Shown here one piece after another: positions 1 to 7,995 of a stretch of 35,000 nt of DNA. Source of the DNA: Gammaproteobacteria bacterium. Lineage in GTDB: Bacteria > Pseudomonadota > Gammaproteobacteria > Chromatiales > Chromatiaceae. Made by a program: the position numbers and the translations under genes. The notes under the pieces were generated by a model that made no database searches, was not told the DNA's origin, and saw only the letters and a program-made list of their open reading frames with translations. Where the stretch lies: contig JANEMA010000005.1 of assembly GCA_024510845.1 (NCBI GenBank), forward strand, positions 37,961 to 72,960, in the 5' to 3' direction. Each line of letters opens with the position of its first letter. The stretch's first letter is position 1.

Positions 1-1670
1 TGATCGTCGAATGTGAACTCGGAGAGATGGAAGCAGCGAGGCCTGCCGACGGTTCGCTGCCGCCGGTGTTGCATGCCGAGCAGGCCGCAGCGGTACAGAC
101 GGTGTGCGGTGCGCTGGGTGGCTTTGCGGCCTTCCTGTTGCAGGGTGTGACCGGTAGTGGCAAGACCGAGGTCTATCTGCGGCTTGCCGAACAGGTGTTG
201 GCACGTGGTAATTCAGTATTGGTACTGGTGCCCGAGATCGCGCTGACCCCGCAACTGGCCTGCCGCTTTGTCGATCGTCTCGGTGGTGGTGTGGCCTTGC
301 TGCACTCGAGGCTGAACGATAGCGAGCGTGAGCAGGCCTGGCAGCGGGTGCGCCTGGGGCGCGACCGCGTGGTGCTGGGTACCCGCTCAACCGTGCTCTA
401 CCCGATCGACCACCTTGAACTGGTGATCGTGGACGAGGAGCACGATACCTCGTTCAAGCAGCAGGATGGCCTTCGTTACTCGGCACGCGATCTGGCGGTG
501 ATCCGTGCCCGACGGGCCGGCTGTCCGGTAGTGCTCGGTTCGGCCACCCCGAGCTTCGAGTCGCTGCGCAATGTCGAAATGGGTCGTTATCGGCGCCTGT
601 GGCTGCGCCAGCGCGCAGGCGGGGCGCAACCACCGGAGATACGCCTGCTCGACATCCGTGACCAGCCTCTGCGTTCTGGTCTGAGCGATCCGTTGCTGCG
701 TGAGATCGGCCGGACCTTGGCTGCGGGCGAGCAGGTGATGGTGTTTCTCAATCGTCGCGGTTATGCGCCGGTGCTGGCCTGCTACGCCTGCGGCTGGTTG
801 TCGGACTGTCCGCGTTGCGATGCGCGCCAGACCGTGCATCGTGGTCAGGGTCTGCTGTGGTGTCATCATTGTGGTTCGCAGCGGCCTCTTCCCACGCAGT
901 GTCCGGTGTGTGGCAGCCTCGAACTGCATCCGCTCGGTCAAGGCACCGAACGCATCGAACAGCGGCTCGCAGCCGAGTTTCCCGATGTTTCGCTGATCCG
1001 TATCGACCGTGATGCCACAGCACGGAAGGGCAGCCTCGACCACCTGCTGGAACAGGTGCATGCCGCCGGGGCTGTGTTGCTGGTCGGTACTCAGATGCTG
1101 GCCAAGGGTCATCACTTCCCCAGGGTGACCTTGGTTGGGGTGGTGGATGCCGATGGCGGGCTCTTCAGTGCCGATTTCCGCGCTCCCGAGCGCATGGCCC
1201 AGCTGCTGGTGCAGGTGGCCGGTCGCGCGGGGCGCGGCGAGAAGCCCGGGCGCGTGCTGATCCAGACCCGTTATCCCGAGCATCCCCTGTTGCAGGTCCT
1301 GGTGCGCGAGGGCTACGAGGGTTTTGCCCGTGCCGCCTTGTGCGAGCGTGCAGCGGCCGGCTGGCCGCCGTTCAGCCATCAGGCCCTGCTGCGTGTCGAG
1401 GCGACACAGGCCGAGCGTCCCCAGGTCTTCCTGCAAGGGGTGGTCGATGCGCTTGCCGGCGAGTTGTCTGAAGGCGTGGAGTTGTGGGGGCCGGTACCGG
1501 CCCCCATGCCGCGCCGTCAGGGGCGTTATCGGGCTCACTTGCTGGTGCAGGCTGGCCGTCGTGATCTTCTGCATCCGCTGCTCGATCGTCTGTTGAGCAT
1601 CGCTCGCGCCTTGCCCGAGGCACGCCGTGTACGCTGGAGTCTGGACGTGGATCCGGTTGATGGCTTGTAA
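1..1670 (+). CDS. priA: Primosomal protein N' (PriA helicase), 5' truncated by the window edge
   Basis: PriA is the 3'-to-5' DNA helicase that recognises stalled forks and reloads the replicative helicase. The reading frame is open to the window edge (codons from base 3), so the first ATG at 27 is internal and the N-terminal DNA-binding domain is missing. Counting from that ATG, the Walker A motif GVTGSGKT is at residues 40-47, followed by the DEEHD helicase box and SATPS. A zinc-binding region carries paired cysteines (CYAC, CPRC, CHHC, CPVC), which is diagnostic of PriA within SF2 helicases. Later motifs are GTQMLAKGHHFP and QVAGRAGRG. The 547 residues seen fit the C-terminal three quarters of a protein of about 730. 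It is followed 114 bp downstream by argS on the same strand. Confidence 0.97.
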   Translation, partial: IVECELGEMEAARPADGSLPPVLHAEQAAAVQTVCGALGGFAAFLLQGVTGSGKTEVYLRLAEQVLARGNSVLVLVPEIALTPQLACRFVDRLGGGVALLHSRLNDSEREQAWQRVRLGRDRVVLGTRSTVLYPIDHLELVIVDEEHDTSFKQQDGLRYSARDLAVIRARRAGCPVVLGSATPSFESLRNVEMGRYRRLWLRQRAGGAQPPEIRLLDIRDQPLRSGLSDPLLREIGRTLAAGEQVMVFLNRRGYAPVLACYACGWLSDCPRCDARQTVHRGQGLLWCHHCGSQRPLPTQCPVCGSLELHPLGQGTERIEQRLAAEFPDVSLIRIDRDATARKGSLDHLLEQVHAAGAVLLVGTQMLAKGHHFPRVTLVGVVDADGGLFSADFRAPERMAQLLVQVAGRAGRGEKPGRVLIQTRYPEHPLLQVLVREGYEGFARAALCERAAAGWPPFSHQALLRVEATQAERPQVFLQGVVDALAGELSEGVELWGPVPAPMPRRQGRYRAHLLVQAGRRDLLHPLLDRLLSIARALPEARRVRWSLDVDPVDGL

Positions 1671-1784
1671 GTCTTTGGTTGGTCTGGGAGCGAGGCATGA
1701 AACACTTTATCCTCCGGGGCGTTTCTTGCCACGAGGCCGGTTCCTGCTATCCTTCCCTGTTCCTTTCGAGCAGCGGAAATCGCC

Positions 1785-3545
1785 ATGAAAGCCGAGATTG
1801 CCCAACTTGTCCGATCTGCTCTGCAGGTACTGGCCGAGCAGGATGTGTTGCCTGCCGATGCGTTGCGTGATCCTGTGATCGAGCGTGCACGTGATCCGAA
1901 GCACGGGGACTTCGCCACCAATGCCGCGTTGGTCAACAGCAAGGCGGCGGGAGTCAGGCCGCGCGAACTGGGCGAGCGTATCGTGGCGGCCCTGCCCGAA
2001 TCGTCGCTGGTCGCCGAGGTGGCCATTGCCGGGCCGGGTTTCATCAATTTTCGCCTGGCGCGCGATGCGCACCTGGCGGTAGTGCCGAGCATTCTCGAGG
2101 CCGGCGAGGCCTATGGGTGTTCGGATCTCGGTGGCGGGCGCCGGGTGCAGGTGGAGTTCGTTTCCGCCAACCCGACAGGGCCGCTGCACGTGGGCCACGG
2201 GCGCGGCGCGGCCTATGGCTCGGTAGTGGCCGACCTGCTCGAGGCGGTGGGTTTCGCTGTGCATCGCGAGTATTACGTCAACGATGCCGGGCGGCAGATG
2301 GACATCCTCGCCACATCGGTGTGGCTGCGTTATCTCGATCTGTGTGGCGAGGAGCTGGTGTTTCCGTCCAACGGTTACAAGGGTGACTACGTCTGGGATA
2401 TCGCGGCTACCCTGCATCGCGAGCATGGCGATGCCTACCGGCACGCCGCTGCCGAGGTGTTCGAGGGGGTACCTGCGGACGAACCCGCCGGTGGCGACAA
2501 GGAGGCGCACATCGATGCGCTGACCGCGCGTGCCCGGCAACTGCTGGGCGACAATCGCTATCGCTTCGTGTTCGAGCTGGGACTCAACGTCATTCTGGAC
2601 GACATCCGCGACGATCTGGAGCAGTTTGGTGTCACCTACGACGAGTGGTATTCCGAGCGATCGTTGATGGAATCCGGCGCGGTCGACAAGTGTATCGACC
2701 GGCTGCGCGAGGTGGGTCACCTGTACGAGAAGGATGGGGCCTGGTGGTTTCGTTCCACCGACTTCGGTGACGAAAAGGACCGGGTGGTGGTGCGTGAGAA
2801 CGGCCAGACGACCTATTTTGCCTCCGACATCGCCTATCACCTCGAGAAATTCGAACGCGGCTTTCAGCGCGTGATCGATGTCTGGGGTGCCGATCACCAC
2901 GGCTATGTGCCGCGGGTGAAGGCAGCCCTGCAGGCACTGGAGCAGGATCCTTCACGGCTGGATGTGCTGCTGGTGCAGTTCGCCATCCTCTACGAAGGCG
3001 GCGGGCGCAAGCAGATGTCCACCCGCTCGGGCGAGTTCGTCACCCTGCGCGAGCTGCGCAAGGACGTGGGCCGCGATGCCGCGCGTTTCTTCTACATCAT
3101 GCGCAAGTGCGAGCAGCACCTGGATTTCGATCTCGATCTGGCACGTTCGCAGTCGTCGGACAATCCGGTCTACTACGTGCAGTATGCGCATGCGCGCATC
3201 TGCTCGGTACTGCGCCAGGCGCAGGAGAAGGGTATCGATACCACGCCCGGGGAGGGGATGTCGCACCTCGATCGGCTCACCGAGGCACACGAGGAGGCGC
3301 TGCTCAAGACGCTGGCGCGCTATCCCGAGGTGGTCGAGTCTGCCGCACTCAACGAGGAGCCGCACCAGCTCACCCAGTACCTGCGTGAGCTGGCCAACGA
3401 TCTGCACACCTATTACAACGCCCACCAGTTCCTGGTCGAGGATGTGGCACTGCGTGATGCGCGCCTGCGCCTGATCCGGGCCACCCGGCAGGTGTTGGCG
3501 AACGGCCTGGGGCTGATCGGGGTGAGTGCACTGGAGAAGATGTAG
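1785..3545 (+). CDS. argS: Arginyl-tRNA synthetase
   Basis: This class I aminoacyl-tRNA synthetase charges tRNA-Arg. The 586-residue length is normal for bacterial ArgRS. The N-terminal add-on domain (about residues 1-110) is followed by the catalytic domain with [15 protein letters not shown]; the HIGH-type box HVGH is at 135-138. YYVNDAGRQ follows, and the KMSKS-like loop is [10 protein letters not shown]. The C-terminal helical anticodon-binding domain ends in a [13 protein letters not shown] tail typical of the family. The ATG at 1785 starts the conserved domain, but the ribosome-binding site (GCGGAAATCGCC) is weak. The stop codon abuts the GTG start of the SPOR-domain gene, so the two are almost certainly co-transcribed. 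Confidence 0.97.
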   Translation: MKAEIAQLVRSALQVLAEQDVLPADALRDPVIERARDPKHGDFATNAALVNSKAAGVRPRELGERIVAALPESSLVAEVAIAGPGFINFRLARDAHLAVVPSILEAGEAYGCSDLGGGRRVQVEFVSANPTGPLHVGHGRGAAYGSVVADLLEAVGFAVHREYYVNDAGRQMDILATSVWLRYLDLCGEELVFPSNGYKGDYVWDIAATLHREHGDAYRHAAAEVFEGVPADEPAGGDKEAHIDALTARARQLLGDNRYRFVFELGLNVILDDIRDDLEQFGVTYDEWYSERSLMESGAVDKCIDRLREVGHLYEKDGAWWFRSTDFGDEKDRVVVRENGQTTYFASDIAYHLEKFERGFQRVIDVWGADHHGYVPRVKAALQALEQDPSRLDVLLVQFAILYEGGGRKQMSTRSGEFVTLRELRKDVGRDAARFFYIMRKCEQHLDFDLDLARSQSSDNPVYYVQYAHARICSVLRQAQEKGIDTTPGEGMSHLDRLTEAHEEALLKTLARYPEVVESAALNEEPHQLTQYLRELANDLHTYYNAHQFLVEDVALRDARLRLIRATRQVLANGLGLIGVSALEKM

Positions 3546-4109
3546 GTGCCGCGCGACTACAAGCCCAGGTCGAGCCGTCGCAGCAAGCAGCGCCGTGGGG
3601 TCCCCGGTTGGCTGTGGGCGCTGGCGGGGTTGTTGCTGGGCCTGTTCATCATGGGGCTGGTCTGGCTCAAGCTGGAGACACCGGAGCGGGCTCGGGAATG
3701 GATCGGTGGGAAGCCGAATGATCCATCGCGCACTGTGCCGCGCCGCGAGGAGGTGACACGCCCGCGGATTCCCGAGTACAAGCCGCGTTATCAGTTCTAT
3801 GACGAGTTGCGTCGCAAGGAAGTGGTGATCCCCGAGGAACGGCTGGATGCGCGCGAGATGGTCGATCCCACGGCACAGTATCTGGTGCAGGTGGGGTCTT
3901 TCGCGCGTTTGGAGGATGCCGATCGTCTGCAGGCCGAGTTGGCACTGCTGGGTATCGAGACTCGGGTCAGCAAGGCCCGTCTGGAAGGTGGACGGATGCG
4001 GTATCGCGTGCAGGCGGGGCCCTACCTCGGGCGTTCGGCGCTCGACCGCGCGCGTCTTCGGCTCAAGCGCAACGGTTATCGTGATCTGCTGGTGCGCATC
4101 ATTCGCTGA
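3546..4109 (+). CDS. SPOR-domain inner-membrane protein (FtsN-like)
   Basis: The 187-residue protein has a short basic cytoplasmic N-terminus, one membrane helix at about residues 20-41 (WLWALAGLLLGLFIMGLVWL), a charged linker, and a C-terminal SPOR domain from about 113 (YLVQVGSFARLEDADRL through YRVQAGPYLGRSAL). SPOR domains bind denuded septal peptidoglycan, so a role in cell division or wall remodelling is likely. The architecture matches FtsN-like proteins that often follow argS in gammaproteobacteria. The start is GTG, directly after the argS TAG with no intervening base, which suggests translational coupling. I do not assign ftsN because the conserved FtsN N-terminal region cannot be verified by eye. 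Confidence 0.85.
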   Translation: MPRDYKPRSSRRSKQRRGVPGWLWALAGLLLGLFIMGLVWLKLETPERAREWIGGKPNDPSRTVPRREEVTRPRIPEYKPRYQFYDELRRKEVVIPEERLDAREMVDPTAQYLVQVGSFARLEDADRLQAELALLGIETRVSKARLEGGRMRYRVQAGPYLGRSALDRARLRLKRNGYRDLLVRIIR

Positions 4110-4122
4110 AGGGCTTCAGCGA
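4103..4122 (+). other. Perfect 8-bp hairpin spanning the SPOR gene stop codon
   Basis: TCGCTGAA (4103-4110) and TTCAGCGA (4115-4122) form a perfect inverted repeat with a four-base GGGC loop. The TGA stop (4107-4109) lies in the left arm. There is no T tract directly after it. It may protect the mRNA 3' end or act together with the next hairpin at 4131-4147. Confidence 0.5.
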
Positions 4123-4130
4123 CCGACTTC

Positions 4131-4156
4131 GGTGCCGTTGGGGCACCTTGTTGATT
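4131..4156 (+). terminator. Possible terminator after argS-SPOR operon
   Basis: GGTGCC (4131-4136) pairs perfectly with GGCACC (4142-4147) across a five-base loop and is followed by a modest T-rich stretch (TTGTTGATT). The tail is short, so termination may be partial. Confidence 0.4.
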
Positions 4157-4622
4157 CATGTAATGTACTGTGCACCTGTTGGTGCCTTCTTTCTCCCACG
4201 TGCGAATCCGGGACGGTTCCACCTACGAAATGACCGTGTGCTCGTGTACGCCAACTGTCTCTGCAGTGGCTGCGTAGGTTTTCCGCGTTTGTGCATGCTG
4301 TACCGCCTCGCCGATAGTAGCCTGCCTTCGGCCTCAGTGGCTCCTTCACTGGCTATCCGGAGCAGAGTGTCCCAGCCGTGTTCGGACAGCAGGGTACGTG
4401 GCGGATGGATCACATCCATCCAGTTGGGGTGGGCGCCGCGATCATGCAGCGCTGCGTGTACTCGGCGTGCTGGCAGATGGCCAGGAAGGGTTGGCCCGCA
4501 GCATCGAGCGTCAGTACCCCGCCGTCGTGGATCTGGCGATGTGCCGTTCGCATGTCGCCTCGCCGAACCAGGCGGCAGACAGTCAGGTGGCAGAGCATCA
4601 ACAGGCAGATGGTGCGGAGCAT
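4156..4622 (-). pseudogene. Decayed or frameshifted hypothetical gene (two overlapping ORFs)
   Basis: Two minus-strand ORFs meet head to tail. The first (4622 to 4410, 70 residues) begins MLRTICLLMLCHLTVC, a hydrophobic signal-like stretch. It is preceded by GGGAAGGACC and has mostly G or C at third codon positions, like real genes here. The second (4419 to 4156, 87 residues) begins MDVIHPPRTLL and overlaps the end of the first. Read together they could be one secreted protein broken by a frameshift, or two coupled small genes. I recognise no family. The rest of the 4110-4748 spacer holds only the hairpins upstream and the rpe promoter and ribosome-binding site. It could also be chance open frame. 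Confidence 0.3.
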
Positions 4623-4635
4623 GGTCCTTCCCGAG

Positions 4636-4664
4636 TGCACAGGATGGGCTTTTTGCGGTAGAGT
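4636..4664 (+). promoter_or_regulatory. Candidate sigma-70 promoter for rpe-gph
   Basis: TGCACA (4636-4641) and TAGAGT (4659-4664) are separated by 17 bp and lie about 85 bp before the rpe start. Each hexamer matches consensus at four positions, so this is a suggestion only. Confidence 0.35.
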
Positions 4665-4748
4665 GACGGCCCAGAATTTCTGTCCGGTCCAAGGGGTCGG
4701 ATCTCTGAAGCAGTCTATCAGCCGGCCTGGCCGGTCAGGAGCAGAATC

Positions 4749-5438
4749 ATGGCAGACTTCCAGATCGCACCTTCCATTCTCTCTGCGGATTTCGCCAAGT
4801 TGGGACAGGAATGCGACGATGTGCTGGCATCGGGTGCCGATATCATTCACTTCGATGTCATGGACAATCACTATGTGCCCAATCTGACCATCGGTCCATT
4901 GGTCTGTGATGCGCTGCGTAGGCACGGTGTCACCGTGCCCATTGATGTTCACTTGATGGTCAGCCCGGTGGATCGTCTGGTCGGTGACTTCGCCGAGGCC
5001 GGTGCCACCTATATCACTTTTCACCCCGAGGCATCGGATCACATTGATCGTACCATCCAGATGATCAGGTCGGCCGGTTGCAAGGCTGGGTTGGTATTCA
5101 ACCCAGCCACTCCGTTGAGCTACTTGGAGTATGAGTTGGGGAATCTGGACATGATTCTGCTGATGTCGGTCAATCCCGGCTTCGGAGGCCAGGGCTTCAT
5201 CTCCTCGGCACTGGACAAGCTGAAGCGGGTGCGCAACATCATCGACGATTCGGATCTGGACATCCGACTGGAGATCGATGGTGGCGTGAAGGTGGACAAC
5301 ATTGCCGAGATTGCTGCGGCCGGCGCCGATACCTTTGTCTCGGGCTCCGGTATCTTCGGCAAGCGCAACGAGTCCGATCCCAACAAGTACGACACCATCA
5401 TCCAGGAGATGCGCGACGAGCTGGCCAAGGTTGGCTGA
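4749..5438 (+). CDS. rpe: Ribulose-phosphate 3-epimerase
   Basis: The enzyme interconverts ribulose 5-phosphate and xylulose 5-phosphate in the pentose phosphate and Calvin cycles. It is a 229-residue TIM barrel with the full family signature: [15 protein letters not shown] at the N-terminus, [19 protein letters not shown] carrying the metal-binding His and catalytic Asp, [19 protein letters not shown], and [20 protein letters not shown] with the second catalytic Asp. AGGAG lies six to ten bases before the ATG. It is followed by gph 75 bp downstream, the usual gammaproteobacterial pairing. Confidence 0.97.
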   Translation: MADFQIAPSILSADFAKLGQECDDVLASGADIIHFDVMDNHYVPNLTIGPLVCDALRRHGVTVPIDVHLMVSPVDRLVGDFAEAGATYITFHPEASDHIDRTIQMIRSAGCKAGLVFNPATPLSYLEYELGNLDMILLMSVNPGFGGQGFISSALDKLKRVRNIIDDSDLDIRLEIDGGVKVDNIAEIAAAGADTFVSGSGIFGKRNESDPNKYDTIIQEMRDELAKVG

Positions 5439-5522
5439 GCGCCGCCCCGGCTGGTGTGTCGCCCACCCTGACAGGGTCCCGGACGCTGCCAGGGTATTTT
5501 CTTCTCTTTCCGGATGCATTGC

Positions 5523-6191
5523 ATGAGCATTCGCAAACCTGAAATGATCCTGATCGACGTGGATGGCACTCTGGTCGATTCGGTACCCGACCTGGCCTTC
5601 TGCGTGGACGAGATGATGGAGGCCATCGGTCGCGGGCCCCGGGGCGAGGTCCGGGTGCGTGACTGGGTGGGAAACGGGGTCGAACGCCTGGTGCGTCGGG
5701 CACTGACCGGCAGCCTGGATGGTGAGCCCTCGGACGAGGAATTCTCACGTGCTTACCCCATTTTTCTGGAGTTATATGCCGAGAATACATCGAAACGTTC
5801 TTGCCTCTATCCCGGCGTGCGCGAGGGCCTGGATTACCTCGAGGCGCAGGGGTACCGCCTGGGATGCGTGACCAACAAGGCGGCGCAGTTCACCATCCCC
5901 CTGCTCAAGGATCTGGGGGTGTACGATGACTTCGGTATTGTCGTCTCCGGGGATGCCCTGCCGGTGAAGAAGCCTGACCCCGGCCCTCTGCTGCATGCGG
6001 CACAGCACTTCGGTGTGGCGCCAGAGCGGGCGCTCATGCTCGGCGATTCGGTCAGTGATGTGAAGGCCGCGTGCGCGGCCGGTTTCCAGATCGTATGCAT
6101 GAGCTATGGCTACAACCACGGCGAGGACATTCGCAACTACGGCCCGGACAGGGTGATCGACTCCATGGCGGAATTGCGCGACTTCCTGTAA
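5523..6191 (+). CDS. gph: Phosphoglycolate phosphatase (HAD family)
   Basis: It hydrolyses 2-phosphoglycolate, made by Rubisco oxygenation and during DNA 3'-end repair. HAD motif I is DVDGTLVDSVPDL with the nucleophile Asp, motif II lies around CVTNKA, motif III is the Lys in VKKPDPGPLLHA, and motif IV is MLGDSVSDVKAA. The cap insertion places it in subfamily IA. From ATG 5523 (MSIRKPEM) the length is 222 residues. An in-frame ATG at 5514 would add three residues and cannot be excluded. Assignment to phosphoglycolate rather than another small phosphate rests on the rpe context and family resemblance. Confidence 0.9.
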   Translation: MSIRKPEMILIDVDGTLVDSVPDLAFCVDEMMEAIGRGPRGEVRVRDWVGNGVERLVRRALTGSLDGEPSDEEFSRAYPIFLELYAENTSKRSCLYPGVREGLDYLEAQGYRLGCVTNKAAQFTIPLLKDLGVYDDFGIVVSGDALPVKKPDPGPLLHAAQHFGVAPERALMLGDSVSDVKAACAAGFQIVCMSYGYNHGEDIRNYGPDRVIDSMAELRDFL

Positions 6192-6435
6192 CGCCTGCTC
6201 CCGTGGAACCCCATCCGTCTACTGTGGTGACATGGGGCCGGGTCGCGATAGCGGCTGCTTTGGCCGTTTGCGCTGGATCAACTGGGGTGCGTGGAGCAGA
6301 TCTGGATGGTCGCTGATTCATGATATGCTGATACAGCTTATGTCGCGGTCTGGTCGATCGCCCTGTAACCGGGGCCGGTGCCGTCGCCGATCGAGATCTG
6401 CACGAGACCCATCAACTGAATAGGGAGTAATCCAG

Positions 6436-6753
6436 ATGAAGAAACAGGTACTGCTGCTTTCCGCCCTGCTGGCCTCCGTCCTGACCACGCCGGTCATGGC
6501 TGCCGAGGACGCCAGTGCCCTGGCCCAGGCCAAGAATTGCCTGGGTTGTCACCAGGTGGACAATAAGGTCGTCGGTCCTGCCTACAAGGCTGTTGCCACC
6601 AAGTACGCCGGTGACGCCGGTGCGGTGGACAAGCTGGTTGCCAAGGTCAAGACGGGTGGCGCCGGTGTCTGGGGTCAGATCCCCATGCCGCCCAACAATG
6701 TGACCGACGAAGAGGCCAGGAAACTGGTCGAGTGGATCCTGAGCCTGAAGTAA
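6436..6753 (+). CDS. Cytochrome c-551 (c8-type), periplasmic electron carrier
   Basis: The 105-residue precursor has a Sec signal peptide (MKKQVLLLSALLAS through PVMA) with likely cleavage before AEDA, giving a mature protein of about 83 residues. CLGCH binds heme c covalently and its His is the proximal ligand. The distal Met lies in IPMPPNNVTDEEA, which closely matches the Pseudomonas c-551 signature (GVWG-x-IPMPPN). Such proteins shuttle electrons between the bc1 complex and terminal oxidases or reductases. GGGAG lies about eight bases before the ATG. It appears to be monocistronic, since a strong hairpin follows. No c-type oxidase or dehydrogenase gene is next to it, so its partner is unknown. 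Confidence 0.93.
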   Translation: MKKQVLLLSALLASVLTTPVMAAEDASALAQAKNCLGCHQVDNKVVGPAYKAVATKYAGDAGAVDKLVAKVKTGGAGVWGQIPMPPNNVTDEEARKLVEWILSLK

Positions 6754-6790
6754 GCTGGATCCCGCGCCGGGTTTGCCGGCGCCCTGCGAG

Positions 6791-6830
6791 ACGGGCCTTT
6801 CTGCCATCGGCGGGAAGGCCCGTTGCTTTT
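6791..6830 (+). terminator. Rho-independent terminator of the cytochrome c gene
   Basis: ACGGGCCTT (6791-6799) pairs perfectly with AAGGCCCGT (6815-6823). The tail is TGCTTTT. The hairpin lies 38 bp after the stop codon. Confidence 0.8.
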
Positions 6831-7013
6831 GGATGAGTGAATACCCTGAAGCCCGCCAGATTGCGAACGGGAAGTCGATCACGAGGGGAACAAGGCTTCG
6901 ACTCACGTGGCTTCGGTGTGCCACGGGGTCTGTCGGTTGCAAGGCCCGGATGCAGTGCTATCGAATCCGGGGGATAATGCGCCACACCTCGTACTGTTCC
7001 CGGAGATTTCCCG

Positions 7014-7418
7014 ATGCTGCGCGCCATCCCCCTGTTTGTCGTTCCCCTGGCCATCTACAACCTGGTGATGCTGACCGGTGATGTACACACTGCGCTGGCA
7101 GGCAAATTGTTTGCCGTCCACCTCATGTCGGGTGCGCAGTGGGTGTTCAGTATCCATGATGCCTTCGTGGTCGGCGGGGTGCTGGCGCTGTATTTCGAGA
7201 TCTTTAAATCCACCGGTACTGGGATGGCCTCGGTGCTGGATCATACCCTGTCGATGCTGGTGTTCATTGTCTTCCTGGTCGAGTTCCTGATGGTGGCCGG
7301 TTGTGGCACCTCGACCTTCTTTGCCCTGGCGCTGATGTCGCTGCTGGATGTGGTTGCCGGTTTCACGGTGTCCATCGTGGCGGCGCGGCGCGATTTTTCC
7401 ATCGACAATTCGGTTTAA
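7014..7418 (+). CDS. Unassigned four-helix integral membrane protein
   Basis: The 134-residue protein is almost entirely membrane. Hydrophobic segments lie at about residues 4-20, 43-63, 77-97 and 98-120, with a charged C-terminal tail (ARRDFSIDNSV). Between helices one and two is the motif HLMSGAQWVFSIHDA, with two His and a Trp, and between helices three and four VAGCGTSTFF. These polar residues inside the membrane could bind a cofactor or metal, but that is inference. GGAGA lies about nine bases before the ATG. The gene stands alone between the cytochrome c gene and the convergent sulfur-globule-like gene, ending at a shared terminator. I do not recognise a named family. Confidence 0.8.
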   Translation: MLRAIPLFVVPLAIYNLVMLTGDVHTALAGKLFAVHLMSGAQWVFSIHDAFVVGGVLALYFEIFKSTGTGMASVLDHTLSMLVFIVFLVEFLMVAGCGTSTFFALALMSLLDVVAGFTVSIVAARRDFSIDNSV

Positions 7419-7436
7419 TGAAGGCTCACGAACACA

Positions 7437-7468
7437 AAAAGGCCCCGTGCCGGAGCATGGGGCCTTTT
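7437..7468. terminator. Bidirectional Rho-independent terminator
   Basis: AAAAGGCCCCGTGC (7437-7450) pairs with GCATGGGGCCTTTT (7455-7468), 13 of 14 positions Watson-Crick plus one G-U, with a four-base CGGA loop. The A and T runs give U tails in both directions, so it serves the plus-strand membrane protein and the minus-strand gene that ends at 7494. Confidence 0.93.
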
Positions 7469-7493
7469 GTTGCGAATTCAGGTCGAAGCCGAA

Positions 7494-7808
7494 TTACTTG
7501 GCAGCGGGAGCGGCCGGAGCCTGTGGGGCGGCGGGAGCAGCTGGAGCACCGTAGGGAGCGTAGTAGGGCTGATCGTAACCGTAGCCGGCCCCGTTGCCGC
7601 TGGTGTCGCCATTGCCCTTGAAGTCGCCAGCGGTCTTGCCTCGGCCCTTGAAGGTCATGGAGAAGGTGGCTTCGCCCTCGGCGTTGCCGTTGCCGACGAG
7701 GTCGCCGTTGCCGTTGTAGGCGCCATTGGTGGAACCGTTGTTGGAATCCCAGAAGGCAGCTGCTTGAGCGGAAGCGATGATGGCAGCGATAGCGATGATC
7801 TTTTTCAT
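7494..7808 (-). CDS. Putative sulfur globule structural protein (secreted, Gly/Asn/Ala/Pro-rich)
   Basis: This is a 104-residue precursor with a clean signal peptide (MKKIIAIAAIIASAQA). The mature part is low-complexity and lacks Cys. It is a Gly/Asn region (NGNGDLVGNGNAEGEATF), a short MTFKGRGK stretch, a second GNGDTSGNGAGYG region, a tyrosine/proline patch (YDQPYYAPYGAP), and a tail of AP repeats ending APAAK. Sulfur globule proteins of purple and other sulfur oxidisers are small, exported, Gly/Asn/Tyr-rich and form the envelope around periplasmic sulfur. The resemblance is compositional and from remembered family patterns, not an alignment. Alternatives are another structural or matrix protein. 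AGGAGAACAGGACC precedes the ATG. Its own strong promoter and terminator imply a highly expressed single gene. Confidence 0.6.
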   Translation of the reverse strand: MKKIIAIAAIIASAQAAAFWDSNNGSTNGAYNGNGDLVGNGNAEGEATFSMTFKGRGKTAGDFKGNGDTSGNGAGYGYDQPYYAPYGAPAAPAAPQAPAAPAAK

Positions 7809-7875
7809 GGTCCTGTTCTCCTGAACATAGATTTGGTGAGGTTTTGATTCGACGGTGCTGCTGTCGATGTGAAAC

Positions 7876-7904
7876 AGTATATAAGCATTTTCTTAAATGT
7901 CAAT
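7876..7904 (-). promoter_or_regulatory. Near-consensus sigma-70 promoter of the sulfur-globule-like gene
   Basis: On the minus strand, TTGACA (7904-7899) and TATACT (7881-7876) are separated by exactly 17 bp of AT-rich DNA. This gives 11 of 12 consensus positions. The predicted start near 7870 leaves a leader of about 60 nt before the ATG at 7808. It is by far the strongest promoter I see in the window. Confidence 0.85.
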
Positions 7905-7995
7905 ATGCTTTTCCAGGAAAATTTTCAGAAGGAGAACAAGGGATGGGCTGTGGCTACGGATGGGCGACTGGGCTCCCCCGGGACAGGAGCGGCAT

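Noticed and set aside
387-1574. Long minus-strand open frame (395 codons) opposite priA
   Set aside because: It is fully antisense to a clear PriA with all helicase motifs, and its composition shows no recognisable domain. GC-rich genes often produce such antisense frames.
1707-2900. Minus-strand 397-codon frame opposite argS
   Set aside because: It is antisense to an intact ArgRS and has no family signature.
3546-4109. Calling the SPOR protein FtsN
   Set aside because: The architecture fits but SPOR domains occur in several division proteins, and I could not verify FtsN-specific segments.
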